Of a stretch of DNA of 35,330 nucleotides, positions 8,719-16,508 are shown piece by piece (position 1 is the stretch's first letter; each line of letters opens with the position of its first letter). The stretch covers positions 1 to 35,330 of the forward strand of contig CACERG010000018.1 of NCBI GenBank assembly GCA_902561795.1, written 5' to 3'. The position numbers and the translations under genes were made by a program. The DNA is from an uncultured Bacteroidota bacterium (lineage in GTDB: Bacteria; Bacteroidota; Bacteroidia; Flavobacteriales; Flavobacteriaceae). The notes beneath the pieces are model-generated. The model searched no databases. It saw only the letters and a program-made list of their open reading frames with translations, and had not been told where the DNA came from.

Positions 8719-10608
8719 TTATTTATTTATTGATACAGAGTAACTCAAGTTATTAATTATTCCGTTATCTAATTTATAGCTAACCCTTATGTATTTTCTT
8801 TCAAATTCATTGAAGTTTATATCAAGTTTAACTTTATACCTTATTTCATTATTTCCAATGTCTTCTTTTTCAATTTCTGTATCATCGAAAGTTAGTTTTT
8901 CAACACCACTTTCATCTGGATAAATAAAATTATCATCAGATATATATACGTACCATTCTTTAATTCTCGCTCTAGGATTATCCATTGACCACTGAGATAC
9001 AGGAGTTGAAAATGGATTTGGATCATCTGGAAGTAAAGTAGTTTCCCAATTAAGTTTAATCTCATTATTATCAAATAAAATATTTCTTATTGGAGTTGTA
9101 AAAGGATAATTTATTTTTTCAATGTTATAAGAATTATCTAGAAGAAATATCGGGTTTTGATCAAAAAAATAAGTTTCAGTTTCTTGGTTTATTAGTTGGG
9201 ATGCTGTAAATAAAAATTTTTGTTCATTTAATTTTTTAATGTCAAAATATGAAGTCTGTGAAGGGAATGGCAAATTATTTATTCGTTCGAAATTTGTAGA
9301 ATCATCAGAATTTCTCATCAAAAAAACATTTAAGTATGCACTATTATTTTGCTGATCATTGTTAAAAATTATAAGTTCATTTGTCCCATCGGCATTTAAG
9401 TCGACGTTTTTATAATCCCACGAAAAATCATATTCTGACAATGTTGTAATTATGTTTGGACCGAATGTTCCATCACAATTACCAAGTTTTACATGTGTCT
9501 CATTGCCCCAATAGACAATATCAACACAGTTATCATCATCAACATAAAGAAGTTCATTTGTGAAAGAATTCTTTTCCATTGAAATATTAGAATTACTTTT
9601 CACAAGAACAGAATTTATAACTTGAAATTCACCTTTTCCATCATTTAAGTATGTTTTTATTCCCTCACTGTTTTGCCAATTTGAAATGACAAAATCAATA
9701 TCACCGTCATTATCTACATCTTCAACACCCAATCCATGGTAATAGCCTTCACTTGTTGACCTTTTGACAGAAGACAATCTTTTTTGAGTCCAGCTATTTA
9801 AACCATTACTCATTAATACATCTAGGTGTGAAAGATCCGAATAATCAAATTCAGGATGACTGACTAGAACAAAATCTAAAAAGCTGTCGTTGTTTAAGTC
9901 AGCAACAACCCCTTTTCTTGTGAAAGACTGGCCAATATTATTTTGTATTTTACTAGAAGAATCCTCAAAAACAAAAGTATTCGGGTTAAATAAAAACATT
10001 TTAAATGGTAATACGTCCTCTTTTTCTGAAGACATAAAATAAAAAAAGGCATCTAAATATCCATCGTTATTAAAATCATTTACTAAATATCCCATCGGCG
10101 CAACCCAATCATTTCTACCTATAAAATCATCTATATCAAAAAAATATTTATCTCTAACGGACACCATCAAAGGACTCATAACCTTATTCGAAATCAAATC
10201 ATCATTGACATGCTCTAACTGATTTCCCAAAAATGGAGAAATGGGAGACTCATAATTAGTAGTTATACTTAATTTAATAAAGTTTGCAGACAGAGAAGTG
10301 TTTGAATTAAGAGTAATTGAAATTTGTAAATCATTTGAGCCATCAGACCAACCTGAGAATATATAACCTGAACTAGGTGTTGCAGTAATTTTAATTTCAG
10401 TCCCCTCATCATAAGTTCCTCCTTCAGTTGAGACAGTTCCTCCGTCTCCAGCGCTTACTGTTAGAGTGTACTGTGTAGGGTCTGGTTCAGATTCTTGTGG
10501 TTGAGTGACTGTTGGTGGTGGAGATGTGTCTTCCTCCTCAGATGAACAACTATAGATTAAAGCAAATATTGATAAAATAGATAATGGTAAGAAAAGAATG
10601 TTTTTCAT
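8719..10608 (-). CDS. Surface lipoprotein, InlB-type repeat and FG-GAP-like repeats
   Basis: A 629-aa predicted lipoprotein (LIYSC, C21) with an acidic/proline linker at 22-45. An InlB B-repeat-type (Listeria-Bacteroides) module occupies about 47-110: GGTVSTEGGTYDEG ... GYIFSGWSDG. A long body follows with FG-GAP/VCBS-like calcium motifs: VNDFNNDGYLDAFF near 176, ADLNNDSFLDFVL near 236, EDVDNDGDIDFVI near 296 and VDLNADGTNELII further on. Such proteins usually form a beta-propeller displayed at the cell surface, for adhesion or polymer binding; the ligand is unknown. The upstream region is repeat A, which carries a TACCTTTT on the minus strand about 31 bp before the ATG. A truncated paralogue follows 3 bp downstream. 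Confidence 0.8.
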   Translation of the reverse strand: MKNILFLPLSILSIFALIYSCSSEEEDTSPPPTVTQPQESEPDPTQYTLTVSAGDGGTVSTEGGTYDEGTEIKITATPSSGYIFSGWSDGSNDLQISITLNSNTSLSANFIKLSITTNYESPISPFLGNQLEHVNDDLISNKVMSPLMVSVRDKYFFDIDDFIGRNDWVAPMGYLVNDFNNDGYLDAFFYFMSSEKEDVLPFKMFLFNPNTFVFEDSSSKIQNNIGQSFTRKGVVADLNNDSFLDFVLVSHPEFDYSDLSHLDVLMSNGLNSWTQKRLSSVKRSTSEGYYHGLGVEDVDNDGDIDFVISNWQNSEGIKTYLNDGKGEFQVINSVLVKSNSNISMEKNSFTNELLYVDDDNCVDIVYWGNETHVKLGNCDGTFGPNIITTLSEYDFSWDYKNVDLNADGTNELIIFNNDQQNNSAYLNVFLMRNSDDSTNFERINNLPFPSQTSYFDIKKLNEQKFLFTASQLINQETETYFFDQNPIFLLDNSYNIEKINYPFTTPIRNILFDNNEIKLNWETTLLPDDPNPFSTPVSQWSMDNPRARIKEWYVYISDDNFIYPDESGVEKLTFDDTEIEKEDIGNNEIRYKVKLDINFNEFERKYIRVSYKLDNGIINNLSYSVSINK

Positions 10609-10784
10609 TTGGTTTATTGTTTGGATAACTAATTTAAAAAAAGGTATTTTAATTTATACACTTAGTGCATAAATAAGGAGTTCAAAATTGACTTTAGTTA
10701 GCTTTGGGTTGACCTATTGGTGTACAAATTGGTGTACAAATAATCCCGTAACCCCTATAAAACCTAGATTTCCTACATTCTTGT
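10580..10784. repeat. 205-bp direct repeat, copy A
   Basis: Nearly the same sequence recurs at 13406-13610 in the same orientation. The central part (10678-10765 against 13504-13591) differs at only one base that I can find, while the flanks are more diverged and carry small indels. Read on the minus strand, each copy ends in the first codons of a lipoprotein gene, so the repeat includes a presumptive promoter and 5' leader. Copy A drives the intact lipoprotein gene. Confidence 0.85.
10716..10741. repeat. Tandem 12-bp motif inside repeat A
   Basis: ATTGGTGTACAA occurs twice in a row followed by AT. Each unit contains the palindrome TGTACA, with centres 12 bp apart. The arrangement is identical in repeat B (13542-13567). 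It could be a paired protein-binding site, but no binding protein is identified. Confidence 0.75.
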
Positions 10785-10785
10785 T

Positions 10786-10804
10786 GACTTCGTTAAGCTT
10801 TAAA
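10786..10804 (+). repeat. 19-bp repeat, copy 2
   Basis: Identical to 8557-8575 and directly adjoining the right end of repeat A. Repeat B lacks it: its sequence diverges just after CTTGTGGA. Confidence 0.75.
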
Positions 10805-10838
10805 TCATTATAAGTGATTATTTAAAGAGTAAAGTAAA

Positions 10839-12611
10839 TCAGTAAAGTCTATATACATCAATTGTATAAAATGGTTTATTAAATAGAATACTATTTATAT
10901 TTTTAAAACCTGATTTTGAATTGAATTTTGTTTTTACTTGTTCATTTATTTTTTTGTCATTTATAGAAAGTTCATAAATCCACTCTGAATAAACATTTAC
11001 GAAATTTTTGTCAGTAGATAAAAACCCTTCTTGAGGTATACCTCTAACAGATGCACTAAATAATGAATTTAAATTTTCAGTAACGTTTACATTATAATTC
11101 TGAGAATTTTTAACTTCTTTAAACCTATATGTATCACTAAGGTTTTCTCTAATTAACTCTTTTAGAGATTCAAAACTTTTGGTTTTAATTGACTTTGAAT
11201 TACTGAAATTTTTCTTCGAAAAAACTAATTTGGAACTACTATAATCTCCTCCGTTAAATGTAAATTGTTCTTTATTTTTCTGGTTGATTTCATGATAGTA
11301 AATTGTTTGACCATCTTTTTTACCATGTATAAATAACTTATTAAGATTTACCAATTTGACAACTTTTTTAATTTCAAAAGGTTCGAATTTAGGCGGAACA
11401 CCAGTAATAATGTAGGGTATCAAAACTTTTTTTTCAATATTAGATAGATTATAATTTAGACTATGACCTGTAGAGCTTTGGAATTTGCCATTAGTAAACT
11501 TGAATTCAACAGTTGCATTTTCATTGTAAACTGTAAAAAATGGGAAATTACTTAAAGCAAAATTTATAAAATAATCTTTAAACTTATCAGTACTTGTTAT
11601 GGATAATACCGCATTTTCTAAATTAAAAAATTTTATAATCTCATTTATACGAGCCTCTGGAACTTGATACTCAACAAAATCATTAAAAACTTTCTCTATT
11701 TTGTCTGGTTCTTTATTTAAAATCGCTTTAGTAAGCTCAGATTCTAATTTACCATTATGTATCTTAATTTGGGTATTAATTTTATCTAAGTATATTTTTT
11801 TAAGGTCTTCTTTTATAGTTATCAATTCAGAATCATTAACAAAGTCTTCAATAAGATTATCATAGACACCAAATCTAACTCTTTGGAGATTTCTCTTTAA
11901 ATCAATTAACGCTTCCTCCAAATTTTTATCTAAGGGTAAATCATTATTGATTTTTTTTCTAAATGCTGGTAAACTTTTAATTTTATTTTGTGAAACTAGG
12001 TTTTCAAGTTCAATTCCTATTTCGGCATAAATCTTCCTTATCCTTTCCTCCTCTTTCAGTTTCAAATACTGTTGATATTGTTTTTTATATGTATCCAATT
12101 TATCATTAATTCTTTTTTTGACGGCAGGATAACTATATGCCTTTAAATTTCTCCGAGTAATTAAATATTGGTCCCATCTTTCTTTGGGGTTTTTAAATGT
12201 CTTTTGATTAAATTCAGAAATTAACTTTATATCTTCTTCCGCATCTATATCTGATGGATACAATTTGGGGCCCCCAAGAGCATCCCATTCAGATTTTTTT
12301 ATTGAAAATCGTTTACAATCATTTGCGAAAATTTCTAATTTATACTCTGAAATCATTGACACACAAGCAAAACCGTTTTCAACCTTAGGCACAGTAAAAA
12401 ACAAATAGACTTTATTCCCATCAAACTCTGTATTAAATCCCTTTAGAAGTTTCTGACCTACCTTAATTGACCTTTTCTTCATAAAAGCATACGCAGATTT
12501 GTAGGTAACTGTTTGCCCAAAAAAAGTATTAGGTATAAAAAGTAAAAAAAATAAAATGAGATTAAAAATCCCCAAATTTGTAATCGATATACCCTTTTTC
12601 ATTTTCACCAT
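10839..12611 (-). CDS. Exported protein of unknown function (590 aa)
   Basis: I do not recognise this family. The N-terminus is a signal peptide (from MKKGISITN through a hydrophobic stretch to FFGQ, about residues 4-34), so it is secreted or periplasmic. The ATG at 12611 (MVKMKK) or the one at 12602 may be used. Residues about 150-350 are rich in charged helical sequence (for example KKQYQQYLKLKEEERIRKIY), probably coiled coil. The C-terminal 200 residues look beta-rich and lack obvious catalytic motifs. Its start overlaps the 3' end of the upstream exported gene by about 40-50 bp, so the two are almost certainly co-transcribed and probably work together. The pair lies between the two 205-bp repeats. 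Confidence 0.75.
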   Translation of the reverse strand: MVKMKKGISITNLGIFNLILFFLLFIPNTFFGQTVTYKSAYAFMKKRSIKVGQKLLKGFNTEFDGNKVYLFFTVPKVENGFACVSMISEYKLEIFANDCKRFSIKKSEWDALGGPKLYPSDIDAEEDIKLISEFNQKTFKNPKERWDQYLITRRNLKAYSYPAVKKRINDKLDTYKKQYQQYLKLKEEERIRKIYAEIGIELENLVSQNKIKSLPAFRKKINNDLPLDKNLEEALIDLKRNLQRVRFGVYDNLIEDFVNDSELITIKEDLKKIYLDKINTQIKIHNGKLESELTKAILNKEPDKIEKVFNDFVEYQVPEARINEIIKFFNLENAVLSITSTDKFKDYFINFALSNFPFFTVYNENATVEFKFTNGKFQSSTGHSLNYNLSNIEKKVLIPYIITGVPPKFEPFEIKKVVKLVNLNKLFIHGKKDGQTIYYHEINQKNKEQFTFNGGDYSSSKLVFSKKNFSNSKSIKTKSFESLKELIRENLSDTYRFKEVKNSQNYNVNVTENLNSLFSASVRGIPQEGFLSTDKNFVNVYSEWIYELSINDKKINEQVKTKFNSKSGFKNINSILFNKPFYTIDVYRLY

Positions 12612-13254
12612 ATTTCTTCAAATGTTCATAAATAAACCATCTTGGAGTTAAATTAATATTATAATTTTTAGCAGTTAAACCTGTTCTAGATGATTCCGAA
12701 CCGACAACTAAAGAACCTGAAATAATTGTCTCCAACAATTCTTTATTTTTAATTTTATCGTAATTTTTGCAGTCGAAATTTGTTTCATAAAGTAAACTTA
12801 TACCAGTCCAATTAGTACCCCCGTATTTCACTCCGTTTTCGTCAATCAAAACTAATTTACAACTTGACATAAAACCCTTGTACCATTCAAAATCTACATA
12901 TAAATTTTCCGAAAATTCAATAATATACAATAGTGTTTTGTAATAGAATTTTTTATTTTTAATCCGTTGTTCATAAGTTTGCATTTCCGCTTCTACACTA
13001 GTATCAACTCCTAATTTTTCCCATTTCTTCTTTTGTTTCTCAACATATTCTAATTTTTCTTTTCTCCACTCATTTAAGTCTTTTAATGACTCATTAATTC
13101 TTGATAAAAGATTTTGTTTTTTTTGAACGATTGAAATATCATTTTTAATTTCTTTCAACTCAACTTCTTTAACACTACTGATTGCTTCATCACTAAACTG
13201 CGACAAAACAAAATTTGAAAAAAAGAGAAGAAGTAGAACAAAAAAGCGTTTCAT
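12562..13254 (-). CDS. Exported protein of unknown function (230 aa)
   Basis: First gene of a two-gene unit. It has a clear signal peptide (MKRFFVLLLLFFSNFVLSQ), then a strongly charged helical or coiled-coil region at about residues 25-100, then a C-terminal part with three scattered cysteines and short aromatic motifs (DFEWYKGF, GGTNWTGISLLYE, LTPRWFIYEHL). I know no family for it. It overlaps the following 590-aa gene, which suggests translational coupling and a shared complex. No lipobox is present, so a soluble periplasmic or secreted protein is more likely than a lipoprotein. Confidence 0.7.
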   Translation of the reverse strand: MKRFFVLLLLFFSNFVLSQFSDEAISSVKEVELKEIKNDISIVQKKQNLLSRINESLKDLNEWRKEKLEYVEKQKKKWEKLGVDTSVEAEMQTYEQRIKNKKFYYKTLLYIIEFSENLYVDFEWYKGFMSSCKLVLIDENGVKYGGTNWTGISLLYETNFDCKNYDKIKNKELLETIISGSLVVGSESSRTGLTAKNYNINLTPRWFIYEHLKKYGENEKGYIDYKFGDF

Positions 13255-13380
13255 AATATCAGAATTTAAAAGTTTCTAATCTAAAATAGTAATTTTTTCT
13301 TGTTCTATATTTTTATTTTTAATTGAAAATGGAGATGCATTGTGTGACTCCCTTTTTTTACATTTAAGCTATCGGTTTTG

Positions 13381-13434
13381 TTAAATCGTTTTTCCACTCA
13401 AGGTGGATAATGATACGAAAAGAAAGTTTTTCAT
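13381..13434 (-). pseudogene. Second lipoprotein 5'-end remnant
   Basis: On the minus strand the frame reads MKNFLFVSLSTLSGKTI and stops. The first ten codons match the remnant at 8653-8715 perfectly, then the sequence diverges abruptly at 13405. Repeat B supplies its upstream region. It looks like a promoter plus signal-peptide start whose gene body has been lost by recombination. Confidence 0.6.
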
Positions 13435-13610
13435 TTGGTTTATTGTTTGATTAACTTATTTGGAAAAAGGTATTTTAATTTGTACACTTAATACAAAAAT
13501 AAGGAGTTTAAAATTGACTTTAGTTAGCTTTGGGTTGACCTATTGGTGTACAAATTGGTGTACAAATAATCCCGTAACCCCTATAAAACCTTGATTTCCT
13601 CCATTCTTGT
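13406..13610. repeat. 205-bp direct repeat, copy B
   Basis: Second copy of the repeat at 10580-10784. Together the copies enclose the two unrecognised exported genes. Its first 32 bases (13406-13437) are a perfect copy of 8687-8718. It covers about half of the 422-bp space between the two exported genes and the next gene; the rest (13255-13380) is AT-rich with no ORF or hairpin that I can support. Confidence 0.85.
13542..13567. repeat. Tandem 12-bp motif inside repeat B
   Basis: Same double ATTGGTGTACAA as in repeat A at 10716-10741, with no differences. Confidence 0.75.
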
Positions 13611-13645
13611 GGATTATATAAAACTATAAAATTTTATTTGTAGAA

Positions 13646-13653
13646 TAAATTTG
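13646..13653 (+). promoter_or_regulatory. Candidate -7 promoter element
   Basis: TAAATTTG fits TAnnTTTG, 23 bp upstream of the GTG start of the esterase-like gene at 13677. No good -33 element is evident. Confidence 0.3.
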
Positions 13654-13676
13654 TATTTTACAGCAAACCAATTAAA

Positions 13677-14486
13677 GTGAAAAAATTAATCCTTTTTTTC
13701 TTATTTATTCCATTATTGACTTTTGGACAAGATGATGAATTATATTCAAGCGATAGTTTTAATTACAAAAAAGCCAGCGGGCGTGACCTAAAATTATATA
13801 TGTTCAAGCCTGAAAAATGGAATTCAGAAATGAATTATCCTTCTGTTGTTTTTTATTTTGGAGGTGGATTAACAAACAGAAATTTAGATCAGATGGAAAT
13901 TATTGCAAAAAGGTTTTGTTCAGAAGGATTCGTTTCATTTATTGTGGACTATAGGGTCAAAAGTAAAGAGTCAGTAACAGCAATAGAATGTATTAGTGAT
14001 GCTCAAGATTCATTCACTTTTATCAGGAAAAATGCTGATTTATTTGGAATAAATGAAAATAAAATTACTGCTTTTGGATATTCTTCTGGTGGATATTTGT
14101 CTGCTGCACTAGGGACTTTGATTGACAAAAAAAATAATTCTTTATCTAGACCTAACTTTATGATTTTACTCGCAATGGGAGAACCATCTAAATATAGATC
14201 ATTTGAATGGCTTGGAACAAAAAATTTCAATAGTGTATCAACAATATATAACATTGATAAAAACACTCCACCTTCATTATTATTTGTAGGGGAAAGCGAT
14301 GGATTACGGAAATATTCTGAAGAATTCAACAACAAAATGGTTGAAAATAAAAATTTTTCTGAATTAGTTTTATTTAAAAATAAAGGTCATTCATTCAGTA
14401 TGCGTGACAAAAAAGATAAATATTTCAATTTAATTTTTGATAAATCATTAGAATTCCTAAATAATCAATTTCTCTCTTCAAATTGA
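13677..14486 (+). CDS. Exported alpha/beta-hydrolase, esterase-like
   Basis: A 269-aa secreted or periplasmic hydrolase. It has a signal peptide (MKKLILFFLFIPLLTFGQ), an oxyanion-hole motif YFGGG at 60-64, nucleophile S136 in GYSSGG, and likely triad partners D208 (GESDG) and H238 (KGHSF). This order and the FGGG/GYSSGG motifs fit the dienelactone hydrolase/BD-FAE-like esterases that cut acetyl or feruloyl esters on polysaccharides; the substrate is unknown. The start is a GTG at 13677. This is the first gene to the right of the repeat patch and is transcribed away from it. Confidence 0.82.
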   Translation: MKKLILFFLFIPLLTFGQDDELYSSDSFNYKKASGRDLKLYMFKPEKWNSEMNYPSVVFYFGGGLTNRNLDQMEIIAKRFCSEGFVSFIVDYRVKSKESVTAIECISDAQDSFTFIRKNADLFGINENKITAFGYSSGGYLSAALGTLIDKKNNSLSRPNFMILLAMGEPSKYRSFEWLGTKNFNSVSTIYNIDKNTPPSLLFVGESDGLRKYSEEFNNKMVENKNFSELVLFKNKGHSFSMRDKKDKYFNLIFDKSLEFLNNQFLSSN

Positions 14487-14587
14487 TTATAATAAGATTT
14501 CTTAACATAATTATCTAAGAATATTGAAATCATCTACATATAGTCTCTATATTGTAAATTCCAAAATGAGCAAAAACTTGTTGTAAG

Positions 14588-15481
14588 ATGAGTATTACAA
14601 AGACATATAGTTATATAATGACATATAAGTTTATAGAGCCTGTAATTAAATCTTACTATTCTAAACCAATAGTAATAAAGGAAAAAGGGAAGTATGATAA
14701 AGAATCAATCCTAAGTCTTGTTCTAAGTTATATGTCAGGCTTAAATAGAAGTTTCAATATTTTAATGCAAATAAGTACTAAAGACATAGAGGAGAAAGTC
14801 AGTATACAACTTGCAACTATACTTGGTCAATTTAAGTTAGATGAAGAGGACAAGTTAGAAATGAAAAAAGCTACATTAAGATATTGGATAAATAGATTAC
14901 TAATTAATAAATGGGAAGAAACACACCTTTACAATTATCTATTCGTAAAACTTGAAGAATTAGGTGGACATGCAATAAATAAAATCGTTGATTTAAAAGA
15001 AGTACCTTCCTCTGAAGATGAAGAAAAACAAAGCTATTCATATACATTAGTAGATGAAGATGTACAAGATTCCTTAACGGGTTTATTTAAATCCCTAAAA
15101 GAGAAAAAATGTATAGACCCTGCCACTGAATTTGAAACTTTTTATGATGCATTTACGGGTAAACCTCTTGGAAAAATTAAAGACAAAATCAAATGGATTA
15201 GACCTAAAATATTGCTTGTTTATTTTATTGTAAGGTTACAACATCTAAAAAAAATAGGTATATATGATTTAGAACCAAATTACAAAATCCAAGATGACTC
15301 AAACTATTGGAATAAAATGGAGGCTGTATTTATGGACAAAAATGGAATGCCTATGGATAACGGAGCAAGGGAGTATGCTAAAATAGGTTCAGAACTTGTC
15401 CCTAAAAATGTGGAAATAATAGACAACATTTTAATCAGAGGTATAAGTGGTCCTATAAATCAATATGATTCTTTAAGATAG
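14588..15481 (+). CDS. Cytoplasmic protein of unknown function (297 aa)
   Basis: I see no signal peptide or membrane segment, and I do not recognise a family with confidence. The region around residues 175-250 (FETFYDAFTGKPL ... IKWIRPKILLVYFIVRLQHLKKI ... VFMDKNGMPMDNGA) recalls the C-terminal part of RteC-like proteins and of some uncharacterised proteins carried on Bacteroidota mobile elements. That resemblance is from memory and weak. An internal Met at residue 11 (MTYKF) is an alternative start. Its position beside a repeat-rich patch and its orphan character fit an acquired gene. Confidence 0.6.
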   Translation: MSITKTYSYIMTYKFIEPVIKSYYSKPIVIKEKGKYDKESILSLVLSYMSGLNRSFNILMQISTKDIEEKVSIQLATILGQFKLDEEDKLEMKKATLRYWINRLLINKWEETHLYNYLFVKLEELGGHAINKIVDLKEVPSSEDEEKQSYSYTLVDEDVQDSLTGLFKSLKEKKCIDPATEFETFYDAFTGKPLGKIKDKIKWIRPKILLVYFIVRLQHLKKIGIYDLEPNYKIQDDSNYWNKMEAVFMDKNGMPMDNGAREYAKIGSELVPKNVEIIDNILIRGISGPINQYDSLR

Positions 15482-15526
15482 TTACTATTGAGTGTCACTT
15501 TGAAAAAGTTTATTTTTAGTAACTAT
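15478..15526. terminator. Inverted repeat between convergent genes
   Basis: ATAGTTACTA (15478-15487) and TAGTAACTAT (15517-15526) are perfect inverted copies, 29 nt apart, spanning both stop codons of the converging genes. The loop is long for a classic terminator, so the function is uncertain. Confidence 0.3.
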
Positions 15527-16197
15527 AGTAAATAAAAAATTAACCCAATCTTTAGAGATCTAACTTTAAATGATTCACCAGAATATTGGTTCTGAAAGTT
15601 TGTAATAATTTGATTCAAGCCATAAGAGAAATAAAAATTCCACGTATTATATCCAATACTTAAATACAACTCCTTGTTCCAATTATTAACTTCATCAGAA
15701 ATGTTTCTTATATAACCAGAGTTATATTTTAATTTTGAAAGAAAATTTCTTTGAAATTTAAATCCAGTATAAACTCTCCAGAATTGATGATTATTAGGAG
15801 AAGAGTTTCTCCATCTTAAAGAAATTGGAAATTCAATGAAATTAAAAGATAATTTAGATTTTTGATTCAAGGTATAATTTACAATGTAAATTGAACTATC
15901 ATTATTAACATTAAATCTTACTAAATTAGAATTATAGTCTTGAAAGGAATATCCTAAACCCAAACCAAGTGCTAATTTACCAGAAGAAATTAGTGGAATA
16001 TCTCTTACAAAACCAAGTTGAAAATGTTTTGAAATTCCTTGACGTTTAAATTTTTCTTGATTGCTGTAAAGAAGCGTAAAAGATGTACCAAAATAAATTT
16101 GATCTTCACGGTAAAATGGTGAGTCTACATCTTTTAATTGCACTTGTCCAAACGAAATCAGAGGCAATAACATTAGAACAGTGAGCAGGTTTTTCAT
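15523..16197 (-). CDS. Outer-membrane beta-barrel protein
   Basis: A 224-aa protein with a signal peptide (MKNLLTVLMLLPLISFGQ) followed by alternating beta strands (FGTSFTLLYS, LALGLGLGYSF, FNFIEFPISLRWR, FWRVYTGFKFQRN, LYLSIGYNTWNFYFSYGL). The final strand ends in aromatic/hydrophobic residues (LKIGLIFYLL), as expected for recognition by the BAM machinery. It belongs to the broad 'porin family/OmpW-PorT-like' group of Bacteroidota small barrels. I do not think it is the gliding/type IX secretion protein PorT itself. The function is otherwise unknown. Confidence 0.78.
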   Translation of the reverse strand: MKNLLTVLMLLPLISFGQVQLKDVDSPFYREDQIYFGTSFTLLYSNQEKFKRQGISKHFQLGFVRDIPLISSGKLALGLGLGYSFQDYNSNLVRFNVNNDSSIYIVNYTLNQKSKLSFNFIEFPISLRWRNSSPNNHQFWRVYTGFKFQRNFLSKLKYNSGYIRNISDEVNNWNKELYLSIGYNTWNFYFSYGLNQIITNFQNQYSGESFKVRSLKIGLIFYLL

Positions 16198-16212
16198 TTT
16201 TTAGAATAAAAT

Positions 16213-16413
16213 TTATTTATTCAAACAGTACTTAGCATTTAAGAAGTTATTAATGAGTTCCTGATTTTTTGACTCTGGTATAAAATCTTTTTTTGTATAG
16301 TTCTCATAATCTATATATTTTGGTTTTCCAGCATCCTTGTAAGCCTTTGAATAATTACAATTAACTGAGCATTTGCAGGGATAACCATTAGGATAAAGAG
16401 GGACTTCAATCAT
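16213..16413 (-). CDS. Small cysteine-containing protein
   Basis: I choose the ATG at 16411-16413 (MIEVPLYPNGYPCKC...), giving 66 aa. The frame could be extended to 16461, but the extra N-terminus looks accidental. The protein has a CKCSVNC cluster near the start and a C-terminal region of charged and Asn residues ending in YCLNK; I know no family. Its ATG overlaps the TGA of an upstream 24-aa hydrophobic ORF (ATGA), suggesting translational coupling. It follows the barrel gene's upstream region on the same strand. Confidence 0.45.
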   Translation of the reverse strand: MIEVPLYPNGYPCKCSVNCNYSKAYKDAGKPKYIDYENYTKKDFIPESKNQELINNFLNAKYCLNK

Positions 16414-16484
16414 ACCAAGAAGGTGTAATAATAAATAACAACTACTAAACCAATAAACCAAAAAATAATAAGAGGTAAATTCAT
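16410..16484 (-). CDS. 24-aa single-pass membrane peptide (candidate)
   Basis: ATG at 16482-16484 opens a 24-codon frame, MNLPLIIFWFIGLVVVIYYY plus four residues, which is essentially one transmembrane helix. Its TGA overlaps the ATG of the following CKC-containing ORF. It could be a separate micro-protein coupled to that gene, or the two could be one membrane-anchored protein split by a frameshift. Very short, so low confidence. Confidence 0.35.
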   Translation of the reverse strand: MNLPLIIFWFIGLVVVIYYYTFLV

Positions 16485-16508
16485 ATCACTAAAATAAAGT
16501 ACAAAAAT

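Noticed and set aside
10580-10784. Minus strand of repeat A has a short open frame (...GFIGVTGLFVHQFVHQ) that might be the tail of a recombinase
   Set aside because: It is only about 28 codons, matches no motif I know, and the tyrosine-recombinase active-site residues are absent. It is better treated as non-coding.
10792-10798. GTTAAGC in the 19-bp repeat fits the integron attC core GTTRRRY
   Set aside because: A 7-bp degenerate match is expected by chance. No matching inverse core at attC spacing was found and there is no integron integrase.
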